Position numbers and translations under genes: made by a program
Part shown: positions 6,837 to 14,134 of the stretch, in pieces
Position numbering within the stretch: position 1 is the stretch's first letter
Layout: every line of letters begins with the position of its first letter
The notes under the pieces: model-generated
The model's database searches: none
Told to the model about the DNA's origin: nothing
What the model saw: only the letters and a program-made list of their open reading frames with translations
DNA from: Clostridia bacterium
GTDB lineage: Bacteria > Bacillota > Clostridia > Peptostreptococcales > Anaerovoracaceae
Length of the DNA stretch: 15,427 nucleotides
NCBI GenBank assembly: GCA_024403005.1
Contig: JAKSSQ010000017.1
Coordinates: 1-15,427 of the forward strand
Direction: 5' to 3'

Positions 6837-6868
6837 AAAAAAATGTTCGGTGGAGTCCGAACATTTTT
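6837..6868 (-). terminator. Strong Rho-independent terminator after purR
   Basis: A perfect 12-bp inverted repeat, AAAAATGTTCGG and CCGAACATTTTT, has a 6-nt loop and is followed on the minus strand by a run of T (seven A on the plus strand, 6837-6843). It lies 27 nt after the purR stop. Both arms carry CCGAACATT, which resembles the core of the Bacillus PurBox; see findings. Confidence 0.88.
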
Positions 6869-6895
6869 CAAGGCTAACATATTAATCATTCACAA

Positions 6896-7699
6896 CTATT
6901 TGTAGAGTTCTTCGTTGAGCTCAATGGTAAAGGGAGCGGCTGTATCGTGGAGAATAAGCAGGGGCACATAGTCCTCGATCTTCTTATTTTCCTTGCCGCC
7001 TGCAACTATAACCACGCCGGTCGCAACTGCTTTTGCGTCGAATTCGTTCAGGATATTGTAGATGCCGGTCATGGAGCCGCCGCCGCGCATGAAGTCGTCG
7101 ATTACGATGGCTCTGCAGTCCTTGTCGATGCCCTTCTTGGAGATGCTCATCTGCTGGATTCTGCTGGCGGAGCCGGAAAAGTAGTTGATACTTATGGTTG
7201 ACCCCTCGGACACCTTGCTCTCGTGGCGGATTACCGCAAGGGGCAGATTAAGCAGTTCTGCAGTGAACAGAGCGGTTCCGATGCCTTTTGTTTCAACGGT
7301 TACGACCATGTCCGCATCGATGCTTGCAAATCTCTTTGCAAAGATCCTCGCAGCGCCTTTGGCGAACTTCGGGTCGAACATGATGTCGGAAGTATAGAGG
7401 AAACCTCCGCCGATGGCTCTGTCCGGTTCCAGGAGCTTGTCGCGAAGCTGTAGGAGAACTTCTTTTGTCTCTTCTGCGGAAATATAGGGCACGTAGCGCA
7501 CGCCGCCCTTAGCTCCGGAAGTGGTTTCCAGGTAGCCGTAGCCGGATTCGTCTATGGTTTCCCGGACCATCTTAATGTCTTCGCTTATGCTGGATTTAGC
7601 GCATTCAAACTTATCGGCAAAGTAGCCAAGGGAAAAGTCTTTATTGGGGTTTTCTGTAAGTATATGCGTTATTGCGCATATTCTCTGAACTTTCTTCAT
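6896..7699 (-). CDS. purR: Pur operon regulator PurR (Bacillus/Clostridium type)
   Basis: A DNA-binding regulator of purine synthesis and salvage genes that senses PRPP; in Bacillus PRPP lowers its DNA binding. The 267-residue product has an N-terminal winged-helix domain (about residues 1-70, with SLGYFADKFECAKSSISEDIKM as the likely helix-turn-helix). A type I phosphoribosyltransferase-like domain follows (about 75-267). The PRPP loop is seen as AIVIDDFMRGGGSMTG at residues 197-212, in the form usual for PurR. Length is close to that of family members (about 270-285). The ATG overlaps the xpt stop by one base (TAATG) and there is no good ribosome binding site of its own, so it is probably translated by coupling to xpt. 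It is unrelated to the LacI-type PurR of enterobacteria. A strong terminator follows. Confidence 0.92.
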   Translation of the reverse strand: MKKVQRICAITHILTENPNKDFSLGYFADKFECAKSSISEDIKMVRETIDESGYGYLETTSGAKGGVRYVPYISAEETKEVLLQLRDKLLEPDRAIGGGFLYTSDIMFDPKFAKGAARIFAKRFASIDADMVVTVETKGIGTALFTAELLNLPLAVIRHESKVSEGSTISINYFSGSASRIQQMSISKKGIDKDCRAIVIDDFMRGGGSMTGIYNILNEFDAKAVATGVVIVAGGKENKKIEDYVPLLILHDTAAPFTIELNEELYK

Positions 7700-8280
7700 T
7701 ATTCAGTATAGCCAAACTCGATTTTGCCGTCTTTAAAAGCTGTAATGTGTGCAAGGGATACTACTCTTAAACCCTTTTCTTCCAGGAGAGCTCTGCCGCC
7801 CTGGAATTCCTTTTCGATTACGATGCCTACGCCTACGCATTCTGCACCGGCCTGTTCGACAAGATCCAGAAGTCCCAGAGATGCTGCGCCGGAAGCGAGG
7901 AAATCGTCTACGATTAAGATTTTTTCACCGGGCTGCAGGTATTTGCGGGAAACGCGGATCGGGTTAACTACTTCCTTGGTAAAGGAGCGAACCATAGCGG
8001 TGTAATCTTCGCCGATGTCTGTGTTGGGCTTGGCCTTCTTAGCGAAAAGAAGAGGCAGGTTGCCCAGGTACTTAGCTGTAGCGTAAGCTGCGGGAAGGCC
8101 TGAAGTTTCAACGGTTAAAACCTTTGTAGCACCGCTGTCCTTAAAGATTCTGGCCAGTTCCATACCCATTTCGTCGGTGAGCTCTACATCTATCTGGAAG
8201 TTGATGAAAGAGTCCACCTTAAGGATTCTGTCTTCGATAAGTACACCGTCTTTTAAAATTCTTTCTTCGAGTTTTTTCAT
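7699..8280 (-). CDS. xpt: Xanthine phosphoribosyltransferase
   Basis: A cytoplasmic purine salvage enzyme that joins xanthine (and usually less well guanine) to PRPP, giving XMP and pyrophosphate. The 193-residue product aligns with Bacillus Xpt along its whole length by recall. Marks include VLKVDSF-type residues near 20-25 (ILKVDSFINFQID), VETSG (57-61), SFTKEVVNPI (99-108), the PRPP-binding loop ILIVDDFLASGAAS (121-134), and GVGIVIEKEFQGGR (150-163). The length is standard. The ATG at 8280 has CAGGAG 6 nt upstream. It is the first gene of a two-gene unit with purR, overlapping it by 1 nt. The 100-nt leader contains no recognisable guanine riboswitch, unlike Bacillus xpt. Confidence 0.94.
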   Translation of the reverse strand: MKKLEERILKDGVLIEDRILKVDSFINFQIDVELTDEMGMELARIFKDSGATKVLTVETSGLPAAYATAKYLGNLPLLFAKKAKPNTDIGEDYTAMVRSFTKEVVNPIRVSRKYLQPGEKILIVDDFLASGAASLGLLDLVEQAGAECVGVGIVIEKEFQGGRALLEEKGLRVVSLAHITAFKDGKIEFGYTE

Positions 8281-8344
8281 TTTCTGCTCCTGAACAGGGA
8301 AATAGTAAGTGTATGATAAGTGTTTTGATTTTATATATTCTTTG

Positions 8345-8353
8345 ATTATAGCA
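8345..8353 (-). promoter_or_regulatory. Extended -10 promoter for xpt-purR
   Basis: The minus strand reads TGCTATAAT, a perfect TATAAT with the TGn extension, and lacks a strong -35. It lies about 65 nt upstream of the xpt ATG and 30 nt after the preceding DUF2207 stop codon. No terminator was seen between that stop and xpt, so readthrough from upstream could also contribute. Confidence 0.55.
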
Positions 8354-8382
8354 TTACAAATGGCAGGTTGCTACAGGTATAT

Positions 8383-10131
8383 TTACCAGGCACCGCCGCC
8401 ACCGCCGCCTCCACCGCCGCCGGAATATCCGCCGTGGGAAGAGCTGTGGCCGCCGCTGTAGCTGCTGCTGCCGGAAGAGGAATGGTAGCTTCCGCCCCAG
8501 CTTGAACCACCGCCGGAAGAAGGATAGGACCTTGGAGCCGATTCGATACCCTTCGCAGTTACGTGTTCATAGCTGTACATAAACGGGGAAATGCTCATGT
8601 GGCTGCCACCGTACCAGCTTGGTTCTTCGAGAGCTATGCCTTCAAAATTATTTATCCATTTATCCGTAAGGCCGAATACGTATGCGTAAGGAAGGATTTT
8701 GTAGAAATACTGGGGGTCATCCTCCACCAGCTTGTTTATGCGGTCCAGTTCAGCCTTTTCGATAAAGTCCTTAAAGCCGTTGATGCGGGCTCTTAAAATC
8801 GCTCCGCGCATGGTCGGTTTTGCCATGTTAAACATCATGACCAGCGTGAGTATGCCCATAATTACGCATACTGCAGGCACAATGTAATGGATATACATCC
8901 GGTTAGTGTGCATATATACAGATGCACCGGCCATCATAAAGCATATTCCAAGGGGCAGGCAGCCGAAGCATCCGGCCTTCGTGCGTTCTTTTTCCATGAG
9001 CACGCTGCTGCCGTCCTTGTTAAGGTAAATCTTTTCTACATTAGCTCTGGATTCTGCGAAGCTGTCGCCGAAACCGGAAGGCAATTTGGAAATAGAGACA
9101 GTATTATTATTTTTAAAGAAGGCGTTGAACAACTCCTTCTGGTATTTTGGGGCACTATCCGGCAGTTTTTTAAGCTTTTTCAGCACCATGTCGCCCCGGT
9201 CTTCTTTAATTTCGATATATCCTTCGGAGGCAAACCAGAGAGGCATTGCAACGATGCCCTTAGTGCTCTCCTTGTTATCCATAACGTAGTCTACTTCTGC
9301 TGGAGTCATGCCGTCGGGAGGATAGAATTCCACAGTCTGGACAGGGGTCGGGTCTTTGCCCTTAACACGCCAGATTAAGTAGTAAATGAATACCCAGAAG
9401 CCTGCAATTCCTACGGAAAGGAGGCCTGCACCGCCGTCGTCGCGGGGGTTCACCCAGTAGCCTTCGGGCAGAACTACGCGGACAGTAAGACCTTCCCCTG
9501 TTTCCAGAGGTCTGTCGCACCATGCGTATAAAGCCAGGTCCTCTTCTTCCCAGTTCTTTGTGCAGTCTGCTTCGTTTCCGCTGCCTACAGGGCCTGCGAT
9601 AACATCTACAGGATAATCTGCGATGCTGGACGGGAAAGTAATCTTGCATGCAGCCGTGCCGATTTCAGTCTCCCAGTACATGGGCACAACGTTCCAGTAG
9701 AACTGGTCCAGATTCGGATCGTTATCTGCGTACATCTCCACGTCGTATTCCAGCCAGAAAACCTGTTCTCCGTCCAGAAGAACGTCTGCACTGCCGATTC
9801 GCACCATAACGCTGTCACTGTAGCTGGTTTCATCGGTATAAACCTCGTACTCTCCGCACTTGAAGTTCTTGAGGCTGTAGTACATTTCGCCTTCTACGAC
9901 TTCGCCGTCCTTTTCGTAGTAGCACTTGCCTGTCTTATAGACATAGCGATAAATGCCGTGGCCGGGTTCCGAAAAGTTGACCTCAATGCGCTCCATTATG
10001 TGCATGGAGCCGTTTTCTTCCAGGTCGATGTAGGTGTAGAACTTAGGCGTCGTGTAATTAACTGCAAATACAGAAGACGCACTGCAAAGGATAATTACAA
10101 GGCATGCTAATAAAGATATGAATTTTTTCAC
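8383..10131 (-). CDS. DUF2207 domain membrane protein, second copy, with Gly-rich C-terminal tail
   Basis: A 582-residue envelope protein of unknown biochemical function. A signal peptide (MKKFISLLACLVIILCSASSVFA, about 1-23) is followed by an extracellular domain (24-234) and a membrane span (about 235-254). A cytoplasmic stretch follows, with TVEFYPPDGMTPAEVDYVMDN (266-286) and LWFASEGYIEI (298-308), which marks the DUF2207 family. Two close membrane spans (about 388-406 and 413-434) come next, then a cytoplasmic C-terminal part with YAYVFGLTDKW (482-492). The last 45 residues are Ser/Gly/Tyr/His-rich and end in ten glycines then Ala-Trp. The start is GTG with AAAGGAG 6 nt upstream. It is a tandem paralogue of the preceding gene, 32 nt away, and alignable with it over the whole length. 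It has several extracellular cysteines (70, 162, 190, 205) that the paralogue lacks. Confidence 0.85.
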   Translation of the reverse strand: MKKFISLLACLVIILCSASSVFAVNYTTPKFYTYIDLEENGSMHIMERIEVNFSEPGHGIYRYVYKTGKCYYEKDGEVVEGEMYYSLKNFKCGEYEVYTDETSYSDSVMVRIGSADVLLDGEQVFWLEYDVEMYADNDPNLDQFYWNVVPMYWETEIGTAACKITFPSSIADYPVDVIAGPVGSGNEADCTKNWEEEDLALYAWCDRPLETGEGLTVRVVLPEGYWVNPRDDGGAGLLSVGIAGFWVFIYYLIWRVKGKDPTPVQTVEFYPPDGMTPAEVDYVMDNKESTKGIVAMPLWFASEGYIEIKEDRGDMVLKKLKKLPDSAPKYQKELFNAFFKNNNTVSISKLPSGFGDSFAESRANVEKIYLNKDGSSVLMEKERTKAGCFGCLPLGICFMMAGASVYMHTNRMYIHYIVPAVCVIMGILTLVMMFNMAKPTMRGAILRARINGFKDFIEKAELDRINKLVEDDPQYFYKILPYAYVFGLTDKWINNFEGIALEEPSWYGGSHMSISPFMYSYEHVTAKGIESAPRSYPSSGGGSSWGGSYHSSSGSSSYSGGHSSSHGGYSGGGGGGGGGGAW

Positions 10132-10163
10132 GGGCGTCTCCTTTCCATAAATCTAAAATTCTG

Positions 10164-11897
10164 CTACCAGGCGCCGCCGCCACCGCCGCCTCCGCCGCCT
10201 CCGGAGACGCCGCCGGAAGAACCGCCGCTGCTGCTGCTCGCATGAGCGGCCATTGCAGCCGTATGTGCCTGAACGATTTCCCTGCTGATGGAATTCTGGA
10301 ATGTATTGCAGAAGATCATGGGGTGGGTCATGTAATACGGGTCGCCGTAATACCAGTCGGGAGCCTTTAAGCTTATTGCCTCGAAGTGCTTGGCCCACTT
10401 ATCCGTAAGTCCGAATACGTATGCATAGGGCAGAATATTGTAGAAATATTCCGGATCCTGCTCTACTAAAGCGTTGATTTTGTCCAGTTCTGCCTTTTTA
10501 ATGAATTCGCGGAAGCCCAGGATTCTTCCAAGCATTCTGGTGCGGTAAGCTGTGGGCTTGAGCATCTTTAACATAAAGAATCCGCAGACAAAGAGAACTA
10601 CGATGCAGTAGCCGAGTATTCCATCCAGAAGGCTGTCCTTAAGATGCAGAACACCTACGGGAATAAGCATGGAGAAGAACAGAATCAGCAATATTAAAAG
10701 GCTCACGGTTAAAGCGACTATGCTGCTGGGTTCAACAGTTGCCTTATCTGCCTCAAATTCACTCTTAAGAAGAGTTCTGGAATCTTCGAAATCGTCGCCG
10801 AAATCGTCCGGAAGATATTTATCATTCATAAATACCTGGTCTCCTTCTGCGAACAGACCGTCGAAGAGCACTGTCTGGTAAGCCGGTGCGGAAGGTTCCA
10901 GGTCTCTTAACTTTTCCAGTTCGATTTCCGGAGTTTCCTTGCCTCTTAAGCTTTTCTTAACACCTACCTGGTTTATCTTAAGGTAGCCCTCGGAAGCAAA
11001 CCAGAGGACCATGGATACTATATCCTTTTCGTCCGCTCTATTGTCCAGAAGGTAGCCCATTTCCGCAGGGGTAATATTATCCGGCGGATAGAATTCTACT
11101 GTTCTTACAATCTTGCCGTCTTTGCCGAACTTAAAGAACAGAACTGCAATTACGGAAGCCAGCAGAGTATATAAAGCTGCATAAGCATAGCCGAAGGGAG
11201 TATCGTTCTTAACGCCTTGCCAGTAGCCTTCGGGCAGAAGAACGGCCAGAGTCATGCCGTAGCCGTAGCCGACGTAGCCTTCTGCTTCGCCTTCGATGGT
11301 ATTTCCGTTAACTGCAAAGTTTGTGGTGCTTTCGCCTCCGCCTACTTCACCTTCGATAAGATCTACTTTAGAGTGGTCGAATTCCTTAGGCATGACGACG
11401 CGGAAACCGGTCTTCTCTATGTCTGTTTCCCAGTATGATGGGGTCACATTCCAGTAGAGATAGTCCTTATCGTCCATGTCGTCGCCGTACATTACAACGT
11501 CGTATTCGATGTCGTAGCGATGGGGGCCTGTTACGAGCCTGTCAGCATCGCCGATGCGGATCTGCACGTAGCCGTCTTCGCTGGTTACATCCACTTCTTC
11601 GCCGCGGCACTTAATGTGCTTAATTGCGTAGACCATTTCGTGGGGAACAACTTCACCGTCTTCGTACATGTAACTGTACCCGGAGGTGTAGATGTACCTG
11701 TAGATGCCGTGAGCCGGACTTTCGAAGTTTACGTCGATGGTCTCGGTGATGTGCATGGACGAATTTTCCTTAACCTGAATATCGGTAAAGAAGCTGTCCG
11801 TTGTGTAGCTTATTGCAGATGCAAAACACGTGCTGCATGTTATTAAAAAAATGCACAAAAGGCACGCAAAAACGTGCCTCTTATTTCTCTTATTCAT
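10164..11897 (-). CDS. DUF2207 domain membrane protein, first copy, with Gly-rich C-terminal tail
   Basis: A 577-residue envelope protein with the same layout as its downstream paralogue. It has a signal peptide (MNKRNKRHVFACLLCIFLITCSTCFASA, about 1-28), an extracellular domain to about 233, and a membrane span near 236-256. TVEFYPPDNITPAEMGYLLDN (266-286) and LWFASEGYLKI (298-308) follow, then two spans near 392-413 and 428-446, and YAYVFGLTDKW (491-501). The tail (about 554-577) is Ser/Gly-rich and ends in ten glycines then Ala-Trp. The family is often found beside LemA, as here. Function is unknown. The ATG at 11897 is chosen because it gives a clean signal peptide and lies 7 nt after the lemA stop with AGG just before it. 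An in-frame ATG at 11924 would overlap lemA and add nine residues. Confidence 0.85.
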   Translation of the reverse strand: MNKRNKRHVFACLLCIFLITCSTCFASAISYTTDSFFTDIQVKENSSMHITETIDVNFESPAHGIYRYIYTSGYSYMYEDGEVVPHEMVYAIKHIKCRGEEVDVTSEDGYVQIRIGDADRLVTGPHRYDIEYDVVMYGDDMDDKDYLYWNVTPSYWETDIEKTGFRVVMPKEFDHSKVDLIEGEVGGGESTTNFAVNGNTIEGEAEGYVGYGYGMTLAVLLPEGYWQGVKNDTPFGYAYAALYTLLASVIAVLFFKFGKDGKIVRTVEFYPPDNITPAEMGYLLDNRADEKDIVSMVLWFASEGYLKINQVGVKKSLRGKETPEIELEKLRDLEPSAPAYQTVLFDGLFAEGDQVFMNDKYLPDDFGDDFEDSRTLLKSEFEADKATVEPSSIVALTVSLLILLILFFSMLIPVGVLHLKDSLLDGILGYCIVVLFVCGFFMLKMLKPTAYRTRMLGRILGFREFIKKAELDKINALVEQDPEYFYNILPYAYVFGLTDKWAKHFEAISLKAPDWYYGDPYYMTHPMIFCNTFQNSISREIVQAHTAAMAAHASSSSGGSSGGVSGGGGGGGGGGAW

Positions 11898-11904
11898 ATT
11901 GTAC

Positions 11905-12456
11905 CTAGAACTTAACTTCAACATTCTGTCTCTGGGAATATTCGTCGATTTCGTACATGTACTGCTTTGTAAAGCCGAAGCTTGTAGCGAAAAGTGCGCC
12001 GGGGAACTGCTGAATCTTTGTGTTGAATTCTCTTACAACTGCGTTGTAGTACTTGCGTGCGTTCGCAATATTGTCTTCCTGGCCCTTGAGCTGGCGCTGG
12101 AGTTCTTCGAAGTTTTCGTTGGCTCTCAGCTGGGGATAGCTTTCGGACAGAGCAAACAGCTTGCCGAGTGCGGATTCCAGAGCCTTGTCGCCGTCGATCT
12201 TTTCTTCGTTTGTTCTTGCGCCGAGGGCTTTAGCTCTGGCATTAATAACGTTTTCCAGAACTGTTGATTCGTGTTCAGCGTAGCCCTTAACGGTGTTTAC
12301 CAGGTTGGGGATGAGGTCGTATCTCTGCTTAAGATATACATCCATTGTAGAGAAAGCTTCTTCGATCTGGTTGCGGAGCTTAATGCATCCGTTGTAGAAG
12401 CTCATTACATAGAGTGCTGCGAGAACGACGATGACGAGAATAATAATGAGTATCAT
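11905..12456 (-). CDS. lemA: LemA family membrane-anchored protein
   Basis: A 183-residue protein with one N-terminal membrane helix (about residues 2-19) followed by a helical-bundle domain. Family marks: YNGCIKLRNQIEEAFSTMDVYLKQRYDLIPNLVNTVKGYAEHE at about 21-63 (the strongly conserved LKQRYDLIPNLV and VKGYA-HE), LSESYPQLRANENFEELQRQL near 103-123, and NARKYYNAVVREFNTKIQQFPGALFA near 131-156. The length is typical. LemA proteins are widespread, and their role at the membrane is not defined. The ATG at 12456 has AAAGGAGG with a 4-nt gap. It sits 10 nt after ung and 7 nt before the first DUF2207 gene. The recurring LemA-DUF2207 neighbourhood suggests a joint function in the envelope, which is inference. 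Confidence 0.93.
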   Translation of the reverse strand: MILIIILVIVVLAALYVMSFYNGCIKLRNQIEEAFSTMDVYLKQRYDLIPNLVNTVKGYAEHESTVLENVINARAKALGARTNEEKIDGDKALESALGKLFALSESYPQLRANENFEELQRQLKGQEDNIANARKYYNAVVREFNTKIQQFPGALFATSFGFTKQYMYEIDEYSQRQNVEVKF

Positions 12457-12466
12457 ATTTCCTCCT

Positions 12467-13129
12467 TTACCACACGATGGGTGTTTGTCCTGTTTTTTCG
12501 AGGATTTCGTTGGCTCTGCGGAAGTGGCCGCAGCCGAAGAAACCGTTATATGCCGATAAGGGGCTCGGATGAGCCGCCTGGAGCACGTAGTGATTCGGGT
12601 TCTTTATAAGAGCCGCTTTGGACCTTGCGTTGGCGCCCCAGAGAAGGAACACCACGGGCTTTTCCCGCTGGTCCAGCAGGGTTATAACCTTGTCCGTAAA
12701 GATTTCCCAGCCCTTGCCCTTGTGGGAGTTTGCAGCGTGGGCTCTTACGGTTAAGACCGTATTGAGAAGCAGCACGCCCTGGTCTGCCCACCTCTGCAGA
12801 TAGCCGTTCTGGTTCGTATCGTAGCCTGGGTATTCCGCAGCCAGTTCCTTGTACATGTTTACAAGGCTTGGCGGAACCTTTACGCCGGGCTTTACGGAAA
12901 AGCACATGCCGTGGGCCTGCCCCGGTTCGTGGTACGGGTCCTGACCCAATATTACAACCTTAATGTCTTCGTAGGAAGAAGCCTTGAGAGCGTTAAAAAT
13001 GTCGTACATATCCGGGTAAATGACCCTGGAGGAGTACTCACTCTTAAGGAATTCGCGGAGCTTAAGGTAGTAGTCCTTTTTAAATTCGTCTTTCAGGAGT
13101 TCATCCCAGGAGTTTCCGATATTAACCAT
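12467..13129 (-). CDS. ung: Uracil-DNA glycosylase, family 1
   Basis: A base-excision repair enzyme that removes uracil from DNA. The 220-residue product has both family 1 catalytic motifs: GQDPYH at residues 62-67 (Asp64 activates water) and HPSPLSA at 187-193 (His187). Other conserved pieces include [12 protein letters not shown] (85-96), [10 protein letters not shown] (120-129), the NSHKGKGWE loop (134-142) and LLWGA (162-166). The ATG at 13129 is chosen because GAGG lies 6 nt upstream and the family normally begins shortly before the W-D-x-x-L segment. An in-frame start at 13192 would add 21 unlikely residues within the upstream gene. The start overlaps the end of the hydrolase gene by 8 nt, so translation is probably coupled. 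Confidence 0.94.
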   Translation of the reverse strand: MVNIGNSWDELLKDEFKKDYYLKLREFLKSEYSSRVIYPDMYDIFNALKASSYEDIKVVILGQDPYHEPGQAHGMCFSVKPGVKVPPSLVNMYKELAAEYPGYDTNQNGYLQRWADQGVLLLNTVLTVRAHAANSHKGKGWEIFTDKVITLLDQREKPVVFLLWGANARSKAALIKNPNHYVLQAAHPSPLSAYNGFFGCGHFRRANEILEKTGQTPIVW

Positions 13130-14114
13130 TGCATTCCTCACACTGGCAGTCCATTGCATGGAGGAAAATATCCTTGGGCTGGCCGTGTTCATCGGCCATG
13201 TCCAGGATAAAGTCTCTCATGTCGTCCCAGACAAGCTGCTTGTCCTTTTCGTTTAAGATTTCGTGGCGCATTCCTTCGTAGAGGATCATGGTTACGTCCA
13301 CGCAGCCTGCATCCTGCATAAGGTCGCAGGTTTCGGAAGGACCTACGCCGAAAGCTCCGACGGGGTCGTCCCAGCCGGAAACGATAAGGTAGGTAAGCTT
13401 CTGAGGAACGCTCTTGTACCAGTTTTCCTTGGTCATATTGTTAAGGAGCGCATACAGATCCATGTAGCCTGCAAGGGTAAAGGGGAAGCCGGCCATTGGG
13501 TCAGCGCCGTAAGCCTTATAGACTTCCGGATCTGTGGAAAGCCACGCGTTAATATCGTGTGCGGACTCGAAAGGCCTCACGTAAGGAGCAAACATCATGT
13601 TGTCGATAAACCTGCTCTTCTTCTTTTCGCCCTTAAGACCTGCAAGAAGGCTTGCAAGCATCATGCCGAAAGGCAGGAGCTTGTTCTTGCCGGCAGTGCC
13701 CATGATAATGGCGCCGTCGATGGTTTCAGCCGCACTTTTGTACATGGAGAGCCAGTTTCTGAGGATGAATGACCCCATGCTGTGGCCCAGCATAACATAA
13801 GGTGTGTCGGGATACTGCCTCTGCATAATTGTGCGAAGGGTTTCCTCGTCTTCCACCAGGTGCTTCCAGCCGTCTGTATGACCGAAATAGCCGTAATCTT
13901 CCGGCTTGGAGCTGGTTCCGTGGCCAATGTGGTCGTCGCCCACAACCAGGATGTTCTGGTCTGCGAGCCACTGAGCAAATTCGCTGTAGCGGCCCACATA
14001 TTCGGACATGCCGTGGATAATCTGCAGGATTGCAATTGGTTCATCCGCCGGTTTCCAGATAGTGTATTGAATTGTAGTTACTCCGTCGGAGCTGGCAAAA
14101 CTGCAGTGCTGCAT
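13122..14114 (-). CDS. Alpha/beta hydrolase, monoacylglycerol lipase/lysophospholipase-like (Hydrolase_4)
   Basis: A probable cytoplasmic serine hydrolase of 330 residues in the serine aminopeptidase S33/Hydrolase_4 group; the natural substrate cannot be told. Seen: the oxyanion-hole [12 protein letters not shown] at 32-43, DHIGHGTSS at 61-69, the nucleophile elbow GHSMG at 110-114 (Ser112), a likely acid in SGWDDPVG (Asp249 or Asp250), and the catalytic His284 in MRHEILNE. No signal peptide is visible. The C-terminus ends in a small cysteine cluster, CQCEEC (323-328), beyond the fold's normal end. The ATG at 14114 has AGAGGAT 8 nt upstream. The gene lies 20 nt after the nicotinate phosphoribosyltransferase gene and overlaps ung by 8 nt, so it belongs to the same transcript, but no pathway link is evident. 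Confidence 0.88.
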   Translation of the reverse strand: MQHCSFASSDGVTTIQYTIWKPADEPIAILQIIHGMSEYVGRYSEFAQWLADQNILVVGDDHIGHGTSSKPEDYGYFGHTDGWKHLVEDEETLRTIMQRQYPDTPYVMLGHSMGSFILRNWLSMYKSAAETIDGAIIMGTAGKNKLLPFGMMLASLLAGLKGEKKKSRFIDNMMFAPYVRPFESAHDINAWLSTDPEVYKAYGADPMAGFPFTLAGYMDLYALLNNMTKENWYKSVPQKLTYLIVSGWDDPVGAFGVGPSETCDLMQDAGCVDVTMILYEGMRHEILNEKDKQLVWDDMRDFILDMADEHGQPKDIFLHAMDCQCEECNG

Positions 14115-14134
14115 GGTCTTATCCTCTTAATTTA

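Noticed and set aside
8281..8382. Purine riboswitch upstream of xpt
   Set aside because: The predicted leader is too short, and the conserved loop and junction sequences of the purine aptamer are not present on the minus strand.
8354..8400. Terminator between the second DUF2207 gene and xpt
   Set aside because: Only a 4-bp GGTA/TACC arm pair overlapping the stop codon is visible, with no T-tract.
10165..10250. GC-rich triplet repeats (also 8384-8430) considered as a DNA repeat or microsatellite
   Set aside because: They are in-frame glycine codons with mixed third bases encoding the tails of the two DUF2207 proteins, so they are coding rather than a separate repeat element.
13130..13192. 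Longer ung reading frame beginning at 13192
   Set aside because: The added 21 residues lie within the hydrolase gene and lack a ribosome binding site, whereas the ATG at 13129 has GAGG at good spacing and gives the usual protein length.
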